From the NCBI RefSeq assembly GCF_000003815.2, contig NC_049979.1, forward strand, positions 15,619,240-15,683,239: DNA of 64,000 bases. The letters are read 5' to 3'. Numbering within the stretch: position 1 is the first letter of the stretch; every line of letters begins with the position of its first letter. The stretch is from Branchiostoma floridae. Its lineage: Eukaryota; Chordata; Leptocardii; Amphioxiformes; Branchiostomatidae. A program made the translations under genes and the position numbers. The notes below the pieces were generated by a model, which worked only from the letters and a program-made list of their open reading frames with translations, did not search any database and was not told the origin of the DNA. Below, piece by piece: positions 34,486 to 48,500 of this stretch.

Positions 34486-36585
34486 TCGGGTGTATTTTGC
34501 AGCCAGTATGTACCCAAAGTGTGGGTAATGAGGCTGTTTAACGTGGTCGAGGCACCTCCTCGAGCACGGGACCCCCGTTTTGCGTCCCTCCCGGAAGACG
34601 ATTTCGTGGAAAGCTTCGTGAGGCTACAGCAATCCGGACGTCCTTGGTTGGTCCCCCATCCAAGCACTATCCGGACTTTTACGTATGTGGTCATTCCCCA
34701 ATTGTTTTCATGGTTTTCGGAGAAGTGTATTGTGGCAACAAGCAGCAAGGATCTCATCAGAAAAAAAGTATACGGCATGCTGAAACAAGCTCAAATCAGA
34801 ACTTGATAACTTCAAGATTCTAACAATTAACACAAGTCCATCATGCATATATCTGATATGTTGTGAACGCTGGGTTGTCACCTTCGCTCTATTAGTCTCA
34901 TCCTTAACCCTGGTTGTTGTATTTACTCGGTAGCCACGGAACAACAAATATTGAATTTTATTCTCATCCCAATGTGATCAAAAGCGTGCATAAACTGAAA
35001 CATGAGTGCAAAAATACTGCAAACATAACGAACCAGATAATCTGGTTACACACCCTTTAAACACAGTGAGTTTTGTTATTTCCGTTTGTTTAAACAATTC
35101 TCTGCGAATTTCTAAAACTGGCCTATGTTTCTTATTCTATCTGTTCTCCGGAAGTTGAGGAGGATCTTGTCTGTACCAGACACTGAAACAAAGGGCATAT
35201 TGTGGTACCGACTGGCAAAGCTTTGGATACAAACCAGGTGTCCGTTCTGTGGAAAGACAACATACAGTTGCCAATCTCACCACCTCTTTACTGAGTCGAC
35301 ACTACTTACATACATGTACTTTGTTTCTTTGAACCATATCCCTCACTACCATAGTGACCATACCATACCATATGTCTGAGACCTTTTATGATCTTTTATT
35401 AGCCCCCACCATGTCATGGAGACAAGATCACGACCAAATTCAATGCCCATGCTACGTATATTTTATGTACGTCCATATGTCAAAACCTTGACGATACTTT
35501 TACGAATGCAAATTGGGGACAGTCTTTGAATGATCGCGGAAGTCTCGTGCAAAGTTCAGCTCACGGTTTAATGATAGAAAAAGGCTGTCGTAGATTCTTA
35601 TCAACAGTCGAGTTTGTCCTAGCCTGACTGAAAACCGCACGTCGTAAGTGTATGTGGCTGCGACTTTACTAGAATCAGTGATACTTTACAGTTTCCATGA
35701 CCACACCTTATACTATGCTATCTTCGTGCATTTATGTTTTGCCATTTACTACTAGCATGTATCGATTACGTTGGGAAGGATACAATAGACCATTAAAAAT
35801 CTTTGTACTGTTCCTGTATCATCAAGGTCCTTCAAAACCTTATCGGGACGTCATAATATATAATTATGTTTCTACAGATTGGACGTCCCGTGCACCAATC
35901 ATTGCCTCACGACAGGTTTCGTGACGACGAAGTAGTCTCGAGCCGTAACCATTGCGTCACTTTCCTTCCCGGCTTCCCTCGCGATCGAGCTTGAAGGGGG
36001 AGGGGTGCGCTGACCAGACTTGGCTCGTTCGCCAGGTCACTGAACTCCAGCGTCGTCATTCTGGTCATGACAAACTACACGTGAGCCTCACCTACACCTG
36101 TCGGACATTCTGGAAAAATCCCCAGAAGGTACAGTATCTTATGTTTTAATAAAAGCACTCCTCGGTTTGTGTACACTGAATGGTACGAGTAATATGTTTC
36201 ATACCTCATCATGGTATGTCCCTGTATATTCTCAGGTGTACGTAGACGCTGAAGAGTGATACGGTCACCCAGACGTCATAGTGATATCGGCATATTACTT
36301 TATCACACTTCCCGCTGTTCTGAGGTGACTGTTCGGCCGCCACTCCCGCTACACTAAAAATACCCGTGAGTACAATCTTGTACTGTGTAACTGTACCTCT
36401 TCCTTCTCGGGAAACCGCTACTTCCGGGATATGGGTTAGGTCCGCGTTGTCGAATTTTTTTAATAACACAATTATGATCGATTATGTCAGTTATCGTCCA
36501 AAGATATAAATAAGAAACTTTTAGACTCCATAATCCTGTTGGCATGGTTGGTGAGATTGGCTATTTTACAGAAGAGTGGACAGTA

Positions 36586-36604
36586 ATATATATATATATA
36601 TATA
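36586..36604. repeat. (TA)n microsatellite
   Basis: Nine to ten TA units in intergenic DNA. Confidence 0.85.
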
Positions 36605-37408
36605 AACCGACAACACCTGGTCGTGCAACCGTAATCCCGTAATGTGTCAGCCTTAATTCTGTTCTGGTGAGATTCAGTGCGTTGACTTCCGTTCATATAA
36701 TAAAGAATAGCATGCACTTAAACCTTACGAAGATGATATTCGCATATTTCTTAAGCAAGTACGATCTAAGAGTTACTAAATACACCGATGGAATATTCCC
36801 TAAATGTAAGAGTTCTCACTGTCCATGCAGCAGGTGGCTGTTGATGCCCCCTTTACCCAGCACATGCTTAGAATACTTTATGTAGAAAGCCATTTGCAAG
36901 TTACATGCACATCTGAGCAATATTTCTTATATTCAACTGTCCGGTAAAAGAATACGATCTGTTAGATAGCTTCGACAGGCGTTTGTAGGTCATCCCCCCC
37001 AACGAAAGTGAGCAGTTCTGTCGGGAAGACAAGAAAATAATGGTTTGATATCGATTTATTGGGCAAGTAATTTACAGGCGGCCGCTGGATTCGAATAAAA
37101 TCAGCAAAATGCTCTACTACATATCACTGAAAAATACACACACCTCTCTGTTCCGTTTTCCTGCCGTTCGAGTTTTGTGCATGAGATGTGTAAAGATCGA
37201 TCTGCTGTGTAACGTTATACTTTACCAAAGTACCAATAAAAGCTGACGATACATTCTGAGACAACACAAAGACACAGATCATACGGGATAACACTACTGA
37301 CTGCGCGGCCGCTCAGTGGTTTGTACAAACGCTAAATACCTGAAATGGGTAACAGGGAAAGGGTGTCATTAGCGTCATTTCCACATCACGTAGTGGAGTT
37401 GTATTTTG

Positions 37409-37456
37409 CACACACACAGAGAGAGAGACACACACAGACACACACAGCCACGCGCG

Positions 37457-37520
<64 letters not shown>
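37409..37520. repeat. Compound CA/GA/CG/TA microsatellite
   Basis: Successive (CA), (GA), (CA), (CG)7 at about 37452-37465, a long (CA) run and a terminal (TA) run. The uninterrupted alternating purine-pyrimidine stretch from about 37451 is strongly Z-DNA-prone. Confidence 0.9.
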
Positions 37521-40500
37521 CTTACACAGATACGCACAAATAGACAAACAGACATACACATGGTATAAAAATTAAGTGCCACTGAGACGTTACATCAACT
37601 TTATGCGTCAGGTGTTTGTCGTGTGGCCATTTCACCAGATCCTTTATGCTTACCGTTAAAGTTTTCCAGACTAAAGCAACCAGGAAGAGGAAGTGTTTGT
37701 AGCTCTTCCCTCTCAAGCTTGACCGTAGTGACAGAGGTTCTAAGTACAAGTCATGATGTTATAAAGCTGAAGTGACTGTTTCCTTTTCCGGGTACCCACA
37801 GCTTGGGGTAGAGTGAGGTACTTTTGCAAGTTGATGTCTGATTTAATATTGATCACACGATGCACGATTCCGTGGAATTCCCAAAGCTACTCAAACACTG
37901 CCACCTCCGGGCGTGAACAATTATAGCCGCCAGTTCATGTCAGGTGAGCAGGCAGGTGCGCCTTCACATCGGTCCAGGAAGAGATCGCACATGAACACAG
38001 GCATAGTAGGCTAGCCAGCAGTTGAGACGGATTTGGCAGACGGTTGCGGACAGAAAGCGGGGACTACAAAGAAGAAAAGGTGGCTCAACAAAGCACTTAC
38101 AGTTGCCCAGCAGATGTCGAGGGCTAATCCACTGTCTTTTTATGGTAAAAACGTATCGAAGTGTAGAAATAATTATATAATCGAGCCGTCGTTTGGGCGA
38201 TTGAAGATTACCGTAGCTTTCGACATCGGAGTGTTTTCAACATGGTCAAGATGCTTCTTGTGAAAGGGAAGCTTTACATCATGCTGGGCATTTCTGTGAC
38301 CTACAGCGTGTCTGCCCTTTTTGTCAGCGTTGTAATATGGGTTTGTATAGTCTTCTGTCGATAACAACACCCAGGTACTGAGGAAAGGAGTCTCCCTGTC
38401 TGGTGAGTGGTATTTACCGTGGAGCTCTTGCTTGCTCTGTCCTTCCATTTCAATTAAACAGCCCCTATGACCCGGTCCCCAGGTACAGTAGTGAATCATG
38501 TCCCATATGGATACACTACTAACGATTATGCCGTGGGCTTTATAATACAGTGCATGGTGTGTTAGACGGGGTTATGTAATCAGCAATTATTTTAGCGAGC
38601 ATCAGTTTGATATTGTGTTCACTTGCTGTTTTCTGTCTGTTATCGTGTTCTGGTGATTGCCGTTTCACACGTACGGGCACAGACAATCAAGGCCAATCAT
38701 ATTCATCAGAAGAAAAACGTTCAGACGGCGAATGCATTGGCGGGCAACGCTGCGCAGTTATACACAGTATACATGTAGTTTCTAGGTCACACTGATAGAG
38801 GTACATGTACAGACATGTAGCCATGTTGAGTCATGGGTCTAGCTTGAATGTAGGTCACTCTACATTAGAAAACTACAGTTCGTAGACTACGACATGTCCT
38901 GCATTGCCATCTTACTATATTTGAGATTTACCACACAACTGTGTTTCATTGAAAAATCAACATAATACTGCTAGACTGACGCGTATTGCCTCAAGACGTG
39001 CGGAAACTAAACAAGCGAAGATCGTACCCTCTTTGGCAAAGAAAACATGGAAATTTGAGTACGTTGTAATTGTAATTGTAAAACACGTCACGTCGACTCA
39101 ACAACATCTTTTGTAGTGTGTAACACATGTTTAATAGTATGCATAGTTGTATCTTTGCGGCTGTGACTGTGTACAGGCACATGAATTAAGTGTTCTCATC
39201 AAGGTCCTTGGTCTCACATACCAGTGCTCTGATCTCGGCCGACTATAATCTTATATGCGTTTATATATGGTGCTAACCGGAGACCAGCTATCCAAAACAT
39301 GTTCCATCCTTCGCGACTTGATTGAATGTCAAAAATTAACAATTTATCTTCGCGGTCCCTTGTGTCTTGTGGAATAATAGCGCAATTATTACAATACGAT
39401 GTACATTACTCGGTGATTGTGTAAAAATAGGGCATTCAGTAAACTTACGATATTCCTCTTCTAACATCTGCTTGGCTATGTGTTAAATGTATGTGTGAAT
39501 CCTACTTCTGTGTTTCGGCGTGTGTCTGCTATCATACCTGTCATTGGTTTACCAATTTACCACGTACTCTCACGTATTCTTCATCACAGGATATGGAGAT
39601 ATTCTTCACGATGTATCTCATATCTCATAAATTGTGGTGTGATTGAATATTGATACATTTTGTCTCTGGCTAGCTATGCATTGGTTTTCTATCGTCAATA
39701 GACTCATTTCTCGCTTTTCTTGGAAACTGCCTTTAGAACTGTTCCTGTAATTCGCCCGGTTCTATTTTATCACCCGCTCACCATTCTTTCTCAGTGCCAA
39801 GCAGATATTGGGCTGCAGCATCAACGTCATCGACTATTAAAAGTTGGTGGTGCCCTGTATGTTTGTTTGATGATGTGTATATGCCATTATATTAGTCTAC
39901 GCATTACTGACTAAAAGACTAAAAGCTGGTGTAATTATTTTGTGTACATTTGCAGTACGCAAATGAGACTACGTGTGCGTAGAGTGTAGCAGACCGTGTA
40001 GAGAAATATGCAATCTTCCAAGTTAAAATATACCCACGTGCTTCGTGTTTACAGCTCCCAGACACGTACAGACAAGGCATGGCATGCTGGGGCATGAATG
40101 TTGGGGGGAGATTGCACCGGTAGCCGTCTTGAGTTTATTCTAGCATGACAAACTATGTCATGATGAGTTCAGTCCTCAAGGAGAACTGTCAACATGTTAC
40201 TGTACCGCAGTGTTTGTTTGTTTGTTTGTACGTTTTGTGTGTAAATGTTTGTGTGATTATTAAGTTTGTATGTCTTTATCAATAAGAATCATTGTGTCAT
40301 CTTTTTTTTCTATGATGGTGACTGACTAGGCTGTTCCCTCTGCCAAGATGGTTCGTCCCGACCCACAAATCAATGCAGTATTAATTCAAAGCAAACCCTA
40401 GTTCAGTTGGAATCACCCGCTGTATTCCTCTTACCTTGCAGCATTATTTCAGCAATGTCGCTGTAGCTGGGCAGAGACACCAGAATCAATAATCTCCCTT

Positions 40501-40786
40501 TTTCTCCAGAACCGTGAGTTAGAATTATGAGATTTATGAACTTCCTTTCCGCTGAAAGGTTCGGCAGGCTGGAATTTTTTAGACGATGAAGATGGATTGT
40601 CCGTCAGTCCTACTGAAAGGCTGGGAGACCTTCAAAAGATCGGAATAATGGAGAGACATGGAGTTTGAGGTAAAACGAACGAATTGCGGAGTAAGCGGGG
40701 TGCCGGGCGGCGAGGAAATTATTTGCCAGCTGCTCATCCCAGTTTTTACATGGAGGCAGGAGGCGACAGCATTAGAGAGCTGTATT

Positions 40787-40830
40787 GTAACCAGCCAAGG
40801 AGGTTGAATTCAACCTCCTTGTAACCAGCC
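40787..40830. mobile_element. Perfect 24-bp palindrome flanked by 10-bp direct repeats
   Basis: The palindrome at 40797-40820 has half-site AAGGAGGTTGAA. It is bordered immediately on both sides by GTAACCAGCC (40787-40796 and 40821-40830). The direct repeats look like a target-site duplication around a minimal inverted-repeat insertion, or like the footprint of a larger element that has left. Compare 50528-50574. Confidence 0.6.
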
Positions 40831-42494
40831 CAACTTTTGCCTTCACAGTTAAATGACGGCGTCAAAACAACATTTACTTAACGTCCAGGCTTTCACTGCC
40901 TTGTCTGTTGTAGTTCTTGTGTAGGGTGAAAGTGAGAGTGGGTGCGCAACCCGAACTTTGAGGACCAAGAATCGACACGTTTCTTATATCAGTGTATGCA
41001 GCAAAGTGTAACCTGCGGCAGTCAGAAAGCTGACTTGCATGTTGACCTCTAAATCGTCGCAAGACATGTTGTCGGTGAGGATGACGTGGCATCTTTTTTT
41101 CAGTTCGATGTTGCGATGTCATTCGTCCGGTCTGCTGGCTTGACAAGCACAGATCATGACTGGAATCACTGTGTATATCTCGACAAAATGGAGGTCAAGA
41201 TTATGTATGACCCATGCTGACAAGGCCATGAATGTAAGGTCGTCTTCACTAGCTGTCAGATTAAAATACCTAACGTTACATCATTTTCGTGGTATCAGAT
41301 AACAGCCATAGTTAGTAATTGTCCCTCGATTGTCACAACGGGTCGTTTCATTTTCACATAGAGGGGCGTACTCTGAGACCCTACCTTCTCCGTTCGGACT
41401 CGTTATTTTCAAAATAGTGGATTTCTTTCCTCCAGTACACTATCTTCTTGACGTTTATGCCCGCCCATTCAGTTAAAATCCAAAATAAACCACATTCCTT
41501 GTTGTTTGATTTCCAAGGCTCTGTAATAGAATAGCCCAGATCACTGCAACAGAAAAAATATGACTCACGACCGCCGATATTTTTAGCTGGTGTCGTTGTG
41601 TAAACAAAAGACGTATCCACTGGGCTGTTTTAAGAAGGAGGAAGCAAAGAAAACGAATTTATGTATTTAATCAGTAACAAACGACCTCCTATGAGAAACT
41701 TTGGCCAGCGTCAGATATATTGGATTTGTGATAATTGCTCTGAAATGAAACTTTTAAGTAAGTGATTAAGGTTGTTTTACTGTTGATCGATATCAAGTCA
41801 CAAGTCTGTTATGTTAGTGCTTTCTGTTTGTAATGTAGAAGCGTTAGCTCCAGATCACACGTTGTTATCATTAGTCCGATCACTGGCTAGAATTTGATTA
41901 CGCTGTGGTGCAGAGGTGATAACGCTATCTCTGTTTAATAGTCATTGCTGATCTTCAACCGGACTGAGAGCTTTTCCTGTCTGCACGCTTGTATGAAAAA
42001 GATTCCACTTGGTTTGATAAATCTACAGATAATACAATGACCAGTGAGGACCTAATCATTCTTTGAACAATTTCACGGAATTTTCGTCATCCCGTTCCAA
42101 TTGACATCTTGGATTGTGAACAAAAGTAGTTTGACAGAGATGGACCGACATGAGGTTGTATGGTTGTCCGGGGAACGGGACAGTGCCTGGCGGTTCTAGG
42201 TTACCCGTGTGCTCGGTGCCCCGTCCACGCCTGGCGACCGTCACATGACCCAGCGGTAGATAGTTGGTGGCACACGTCAGTTGGTCGCCTGGGCGGAAAG
42301 ACGGGCGGTGGTCCAGCAACTTACCACAAAGGTCAAAGTTCGCAAGCGGGGGTTGGATGAAAGTCCGAGGTTCAGCAGCGTGGGGTTTCAATGCTTTGTT
42401 CCTCACCCAGTTTTTATTTTCACCTGGCGAAAGGTGTGGCCAGGTTGCTCCGGTGAGACCGCTTTGTCATCTGAAGCCCTGTCGTCATCCGTTG

Positions 42495-42502
42495 TGACGT
42501 CA
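42495..42502. promoter_or_regulatory. Perfect CRE (TGACGTCA) in the BAHD1 promoter
   Basis: The full palindromic cAMP-response element lies 37 bp upstream of the proposed BAHD1 ATG at 42539, in GC- and CpG-rich sequence without a TATA box. CREB/ATF factors bind this sequence. Its position close to a likely transcription start supports function (inference). Confidence 0.6.
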
Positions 42503-42538
42503 GCGCCTGGGTTCGCGGGTCTCGCCAGCCCAAACAAG

Positions 42539-45500
42539 ATGGCGTCGGACGTTAGGAACGTTCCTACGCGCGTACTACAATGTGGGATAGAGGGCGATCT
42601 GCCGGAGGTGAGCCTTGTCCTGGTTGAATGTTGATGCCGAAGTGATGGCAGTGTGCCTGTGGCCTTGGCCGCATTGTGTTTTATGTGTGCTAGAACTGCG
42701 TTGCGTCAGGTAACGAGGCGAGCTGATGTGCGTGTCCCACCATTGACCAAGCGACCAGTTAGTTAGTCCCTTGTGTAAGGAGGCAGATGGTGCTGGATAC
42801 CGGTACAATGTGCACAGTGTGCATGCCTGGCGTAATCGTGCGGTAAACAAGGTTTACTGCTGTTTAGGTAACTTGCAGTCGTTGTGGTTGTTTTGTAGAT
42901 AAGGTGGGTATGTGTTGTTGTCTTGGCAGCACGATTTTAGAATCGAGGGGGTTGGACCGGAAGGTCGATTGGATGGGAGGGACCTCTCATTCTGTGAACG
43001 ACCCTCCCCCTCTCTGCGTAACTGTACGTTACCGCTACCATTAACAACGACGACATATGTTTTTATGTATCACGTATACGTTGTTTTCCGCGTTGTTTAT
43101 GATACTGGTTTTATTGATGTGCGCAGCTCCCATAGCGTCCAAAGTTAGAGTGCCCATGACCCCGTTTCGTGACCCACTATTATGATTAACTGTGTCAGTG
43201 AAAGAGCAAAAACGCCCCCAGTTCCAATCACCATTGAACCGTTCTGCTTTCGCCGTTAGACTATGCTTTATGTATCTGCCCGGATATTCTAAGCAAGGAA
43301 AGGGTGTTTAAGGAATTCTGTAGTACGTCAGTAAGAGAAAGTGTTTTAGGAAGGAAAACAGGAATCTCAGGAGGGGCATGAATAACGATAGGTACCCAGG
43401 TGTGAATGGAAAGAACGAATGAGAGAGAGAGTGAGAGAAAAGGCCGACGTGTCCCGTTTGTGTTCAACTGTTTTACACGTGCGAATTTGTATTTGTAAAT
43501 TGACATGAAGTAGACGTCACTTAAACCGCTATTTGTTCATGTGTGGTCAAATTAGGCCGTGTGCTTGGGGATTACGGTTCCTGCTGAATAAACCGGAACC
43601 GAAAAATGTGCCCGATCTCCCTTCCCATGTAACCTTTGCCCCGCCAGTAGTTCGATCTCCCCAGGCCGCCCATTGGTTAGAAGGATTTATGTCGCTTGTT
43701 CTGTTTTGTACCTGTGCAATTTGCTCTGGTACAGTTTAGTTCTAGTTACGAGGTTTCGTGACGTTACCTCTCTGTGTTTGTTTGCTTTACTGTGAGGGTT
43801 GGTCGTGTATTCTTGAAAACCAACCTCGTGTAACAATAGTACACAAGTGATCAATAAATCTCTCACTTGTGTTGTTTAGAGTACTATCAACGCCCTGTTG
43901 ACCAACTGGCGATAGTGGTCACCTGTATCGTAGGCCGTGGCAAATAGCTAGTCTATTGTGTACCTGTGGGATATACACTATTAGACCTTAAACATGCATA
44001 TCAGGGATATGTTTCGTCCGATATGCGATACCATTCCATTGGAACGATCGGGAAGACACATTCGTACACGTCACGTTCACAAAACATAGGGATGTCACAT
44101 GACACTAAAACGTTTCACCATTGGTCACTGGAAACGGTTACACGATTTCCCGCCATGAAAAACAACGACCGAGTCACACCTTGTCATTATCACATTTTGA
44201 AATTACTGGTTACGGTATTATGTCTGTTGAAAAGGCGGGGTTCGACATAGGGACAATTTCATGGTGATCTCCAAGCAGATGTTGGGAGAGAATGTAGATC
44301 GTAACGTAGTCTGTCTGTCTCAGATTATAATGCAGCCTGAGTATCACCCTGCTTTAGTTTACCGGGGCTCCCATACTCCTTGGTGAATCCTTGGTGAGGG
44401 GGAAACATGGGAGCCCCGGTAAACTAACCAGGCTAACTAGCATGTATTTGGCTCCGCAGAATACGTTACGTTCTTTTTACTTCCATCATCTGCTGGAGAT
44501 TTAATTCATTTATGTCAACAATTTCTAGATCGTTGATCGTATATTTGATTGAAGGAAATGGTTCTTGAGAGCGACAACACAGTACTTTCACTAACGCAAT
44601 AATGACGACAAGCATAGCGGTTGAGTGGTTGGAATGTCGGCAAATTAGCCCTTCCCCTTGGACGAGCCCTGAGAAGTAAACAGGAAGGATTCTACTGGCG
44701 TAGAGGCACTTCCTGCCTGGATGGGCGGAGGTAGTCTTCGAGCAGATGTTAAGATGGTGAAACGTAATGATTTTTACTGTCCTGATTTTTTTCTTCTGAT
44801 ATCCAACTATCATTAGCATTCAACGCGAGCTCCCTTGGTAGCACAAGTCAAGTTGTTCTCCAACCAGATTTTCGGATGGGAAATCGCAGCGTTTGTATAA
44901 GGGGTGCGGGTCAGAAGAAGACGGGATAGCCAGAAAACGTTACGATCCCCCTTTCAAGATGTACTTCGCCTTTGGGACTAAAACAAAACATCGTGTTCCT
45001 GTCGACAGTGTAACAGGACGTAAAGAAGAGAAAGGGCAGTGCCATGATGTTGAACAAAAAGGAAGCTAAGATAAGATAAGAAATACCGGAGAAATAGAGA
45101 AAATTTTGCATTGTTGACGGTGTTAGATTTGCCGTCTCACACGCCAGTGTCGCTAAAGGCAAGCAGACCTAAAGCCAGCAGAACGGTGAACTATGTTTGA
45201 ACCCTTCCTCACCCTTTCTAGTGGTACGAGACAAACCTATAGAAATTACATAGCTGTTGTGTCGGGATAGCAGAAGATCGCCTGGTCGTGTTTTATAGGA
45301 CACTTCTATTTGGGCTGCTATTGAACCTCTCTTAGACGATTTCATAATTTAGATTCAAAAGCCTTTGCCATTTGTGCTAATAAATATCCAAGGGGCAACA
45401 CAGCATTCTACTAGGCGTGGCCAACTTATACTATTTTCATAGTTACAATCTGAAAGACACTCCATTGTTGCAGTCGATGTTTACATAAAAACCGATAGTC

Positions 45501-48500
45501 AAAATAGTACTGAAGTTCCTGAAGAGGAAGGTGTAAAACAATACCATGCACACTTGGCTACAGTGGGTTCACATTTGTTCACTTCTCTCACGGCCAAATT
45601 GATACACTGTGTGCTTTGTTTCCACTTTGCCATTGTCATGGCTAACTGTATTTCTGTTCCACTTTCAGAAGCAAGATCTCAGCATTGCTATACTAGGAGC
45701 AAGAGTTCACGAAGAAGGCAACCGAAACGCGGACTTTAATAAGTCCGAAGAATTATTTTTCGGTTCCACTGGAGAGCTGAGCTCATGCCTTAGCGGCAAA
45801 ATGACTCCTGTTACCGCCGACGAGGGGGACCGTGGAGCACCGAAGGGTCACGTTTCCCCGCGAAGAAGCCCGAGGAACAGCCGGAGCAAGTCCGACAGAG
45901 TGGCGAAAATGTCCGAGGTCGCATCAAATGGCGGGAATAGAAACACTACTGTCAAACGATCAATGGAAAACGTTGCAGGTTTGTGCAATGGTCATCGGGA
46001 TGAGCAGCCGAGTCGGGAATTGATGGAGAACGCTAAGATCGGTTTGTCGCCCAAAACAAAAAGCGACCTGAAATTGAACGGTACGAGTCCACCATGTGCA
46101 AATCAGTGTATGTCGCTCATTAAGAGTTCTCCCGCGGAAATTTTCGTCAGTTCCTCCTGTGGGAAGAAGTGTCATGTGGAAGACAGTCGTCATGGCAATC
46201 GAACGCCGTGTTCTAACGGGATCGCGTCGTCCGTTGTGCGCGCCATCTGCTTCGAGGAGACGGACGTCAGAACAGAGGAATGTCCGGAGAGAGAAGGCAT
46301 GGCCTTGGTGACGTCCTCGGATGACGTTTCCACGGAAAAGTCAAATTTAGAGGAGAATCCTCAAGTGGAAAAGACCAACATTCCAGACCCGGACTGTCGG
46401 GAAGGTGAAGCAAATACCTCCGATGTTTCCCACGAAACTAAGATTCAACAAGGCAGCAACAGAAATAAAGGGAAGAAGAGGTCGTCTGGGGACGTCGTGT
46501 CAGTAGTTCCCAGAAAGAGAAGAATGGCGAGTATCACAGCCGAACTTAAGGTAAACCTCATGTACGAGAAGGACGATTGGAAACCACCAAAGAAACCGAG
46601 AAAAGGAAAAAACCTTTCGTCGTCCAGCAGTGATGGGGAAGTCTTTACGACTTCACCCACCGACTCTTCCAAACTGGACATGTTTGGAAATGGACAAGTG
46701 AACGGAGGATTTCCCACCGACCCGGACCAACCGCTGGATTTGTCGATGAAAAAACGACCAATCGCAGTAGCTAAGAAGGTCAAGTCCAACACAAAAGTGC
46801 CCGGGGCCACGGAGAAGAAGCAGAAATCTCGCAGCAAGTCGTTTCCACCCCAGAAGGGCAGCGGCAATGACAAGGTGTGTGGGCACACCAAGCGCATGGC
46901 CGCGCTAAACGCCCAGGCGATAATGACTGCTTACAAAACGGCAGACGACGCATCACAGACCAAAAAGAACCAGCGAGGAAAGTCTAAGAGCGGAGGAGGA
47001 CCGGCCAAAAACGGGTACAAGAGGCACCAGCATGCCACCAACTTCAGACTTCTCTGCGGAGGATTCAACAGGAATCGTACGTCACTGCTTGCGTCATCAG
47101 GACTTCCGTCCATGCACGCACGGCCCCCTGGGATCGTTAGCCCCGTACCCAGCCACCCCCAGACGCTCATGTTGACGGGGCTTGCTAACCTCAGCGCCTC
47201 GCAGATTCTCCCCAACGGCGGCATCAGCCCCACGACGACCGATAGTGCCTTCAGTAAATTCACTTCTGCCAGGCTGCATAATGGTAGGTGGGATAGTACA
47301 CAACGTAGGTGGGGATAAGATATGTCTACCTGAAGTACTTTGCAAGCAAAGGGAATGGCGAAATTGTTTTGTAGTTCTAAATAGTAAGGTATATTCTATT
47401 ACGATTGCTTGGAGTTGGATGCAAAATGGCGCAATTCGTTACCGATTTTCGTACAATGTTTGTGGGCAATGCCTTACATTTTTTTCTAAATCGCGCGTGG
47501 TGCGTCCCATATCACTCTCTTAACGAACCTACCGGCCTTGTGTATTTCACGATGCCTCGCCGAGCGTACTGTAAAGACGCACCATTCAGTTACACGTGAC
47601 CACGGCTCATAATTGGCTACTCACTCCCTTTTTGCGAAAGACGCCCGATATCTAAAACGTTGTTAATGATAATTGCCCCTTGCTCGGCCTTAGCCGTGTA
47701 ATTTATTATCATGAGCACCGGGTCTGCAAATTTAATCCATTCTCAAGGCTCGCTAGTGTTGACTATCTCATTTTGCACGAGAGCGTGGCTCCACGTGAAC
47801 GCCCGAGAGTAGCATATTGTAAAAAACAAATGGCGTTCAGTTCTTCCGTATGTCACCCTGTTGTAGCGCACATTTTTAAAATCAGCCAGTTTGCCTCACG
47901 TTGTAACCATGGTTAACTGATTGGTCTTAAGAATACAAAAATATGATTATGGTTAGTAACCTCTGACCACGCCGGGTTGACGTAGGAGACATGATTGTCA
48001 TGACCTGATTATAGCTGGATGTTGTTATATATACTGTTGTTTAGGTGTATGGTACCAGACGGCGGGGCCTTTCCACCAGCCTCTTCCCTCGGTGTTGTCG
48101 GCCCAGGTAGGCCCTTCCCCCGACAGAAAGTCTCACCCTTCTCCCGCCCTGGACACCGTGAAGGCGCACAACTACAAGTTCGCCACCAGGACCAAACGGA
48201 AGAAGTCCACCAACGGATGGAAGTGGCAGGGAGAGCCGTACGAAAAGATGGTGTTTTCGGCGGTAAGGCCATAACCTAATTTTGTGTTGCTAGTATCTGA
48301 AGTGGCGATCTCATAGGGCTTATTAAAACCGGCAGGAAATTGTCATACCTGCGTCAATCACATGATAGAACACCAAAGGCTAGTTTCAAACATGCGAAAT
48401 GCCCGCGTCACACATACCCCAGAGTTAAGAGATGTTGCAGCCATTTACACACGTTACACATCTTTGACGAATAACCTCGCTACAAACGATGTTCCACGAT

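Larger units (their letters stand above)
29587..42538. other. 12.9-kb intergenic region, no supported gene
   Basis: Between two divergently oriented gene starts (SPR minus, BAHD1 plus). It contains a TTAAATATA (TATA-like on the minus strand) at 29618-29626, about 32 bp upstream of the SPR ATG, and a short copy of the kinase 3' flank near 30007-30090. It also holds CA/CG/TA microsatellites and several hairpins. Open frames exceed 100 codons only near 34341-34806 and 38173-38499, on both strands and without any recognisable domain. Distal regulatory DNA or unannotated non-coding exons could be hidden here. Confidence 0.5.

Noticed and set aside
34341-34806. Open frames of 130 and 145 codons on opposite strands
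   Set aside because: They overlap each other and an ATA microsatellite that yields poly-isoleucine. No domain is recognisable. A weak resemblance to a transposase N-terminus could not be supported.
37313-37582. Cys/Val-rich and Thr/His-rich frames across the CA/CG tract
   Set aside because: They are translations of a microsatellite.
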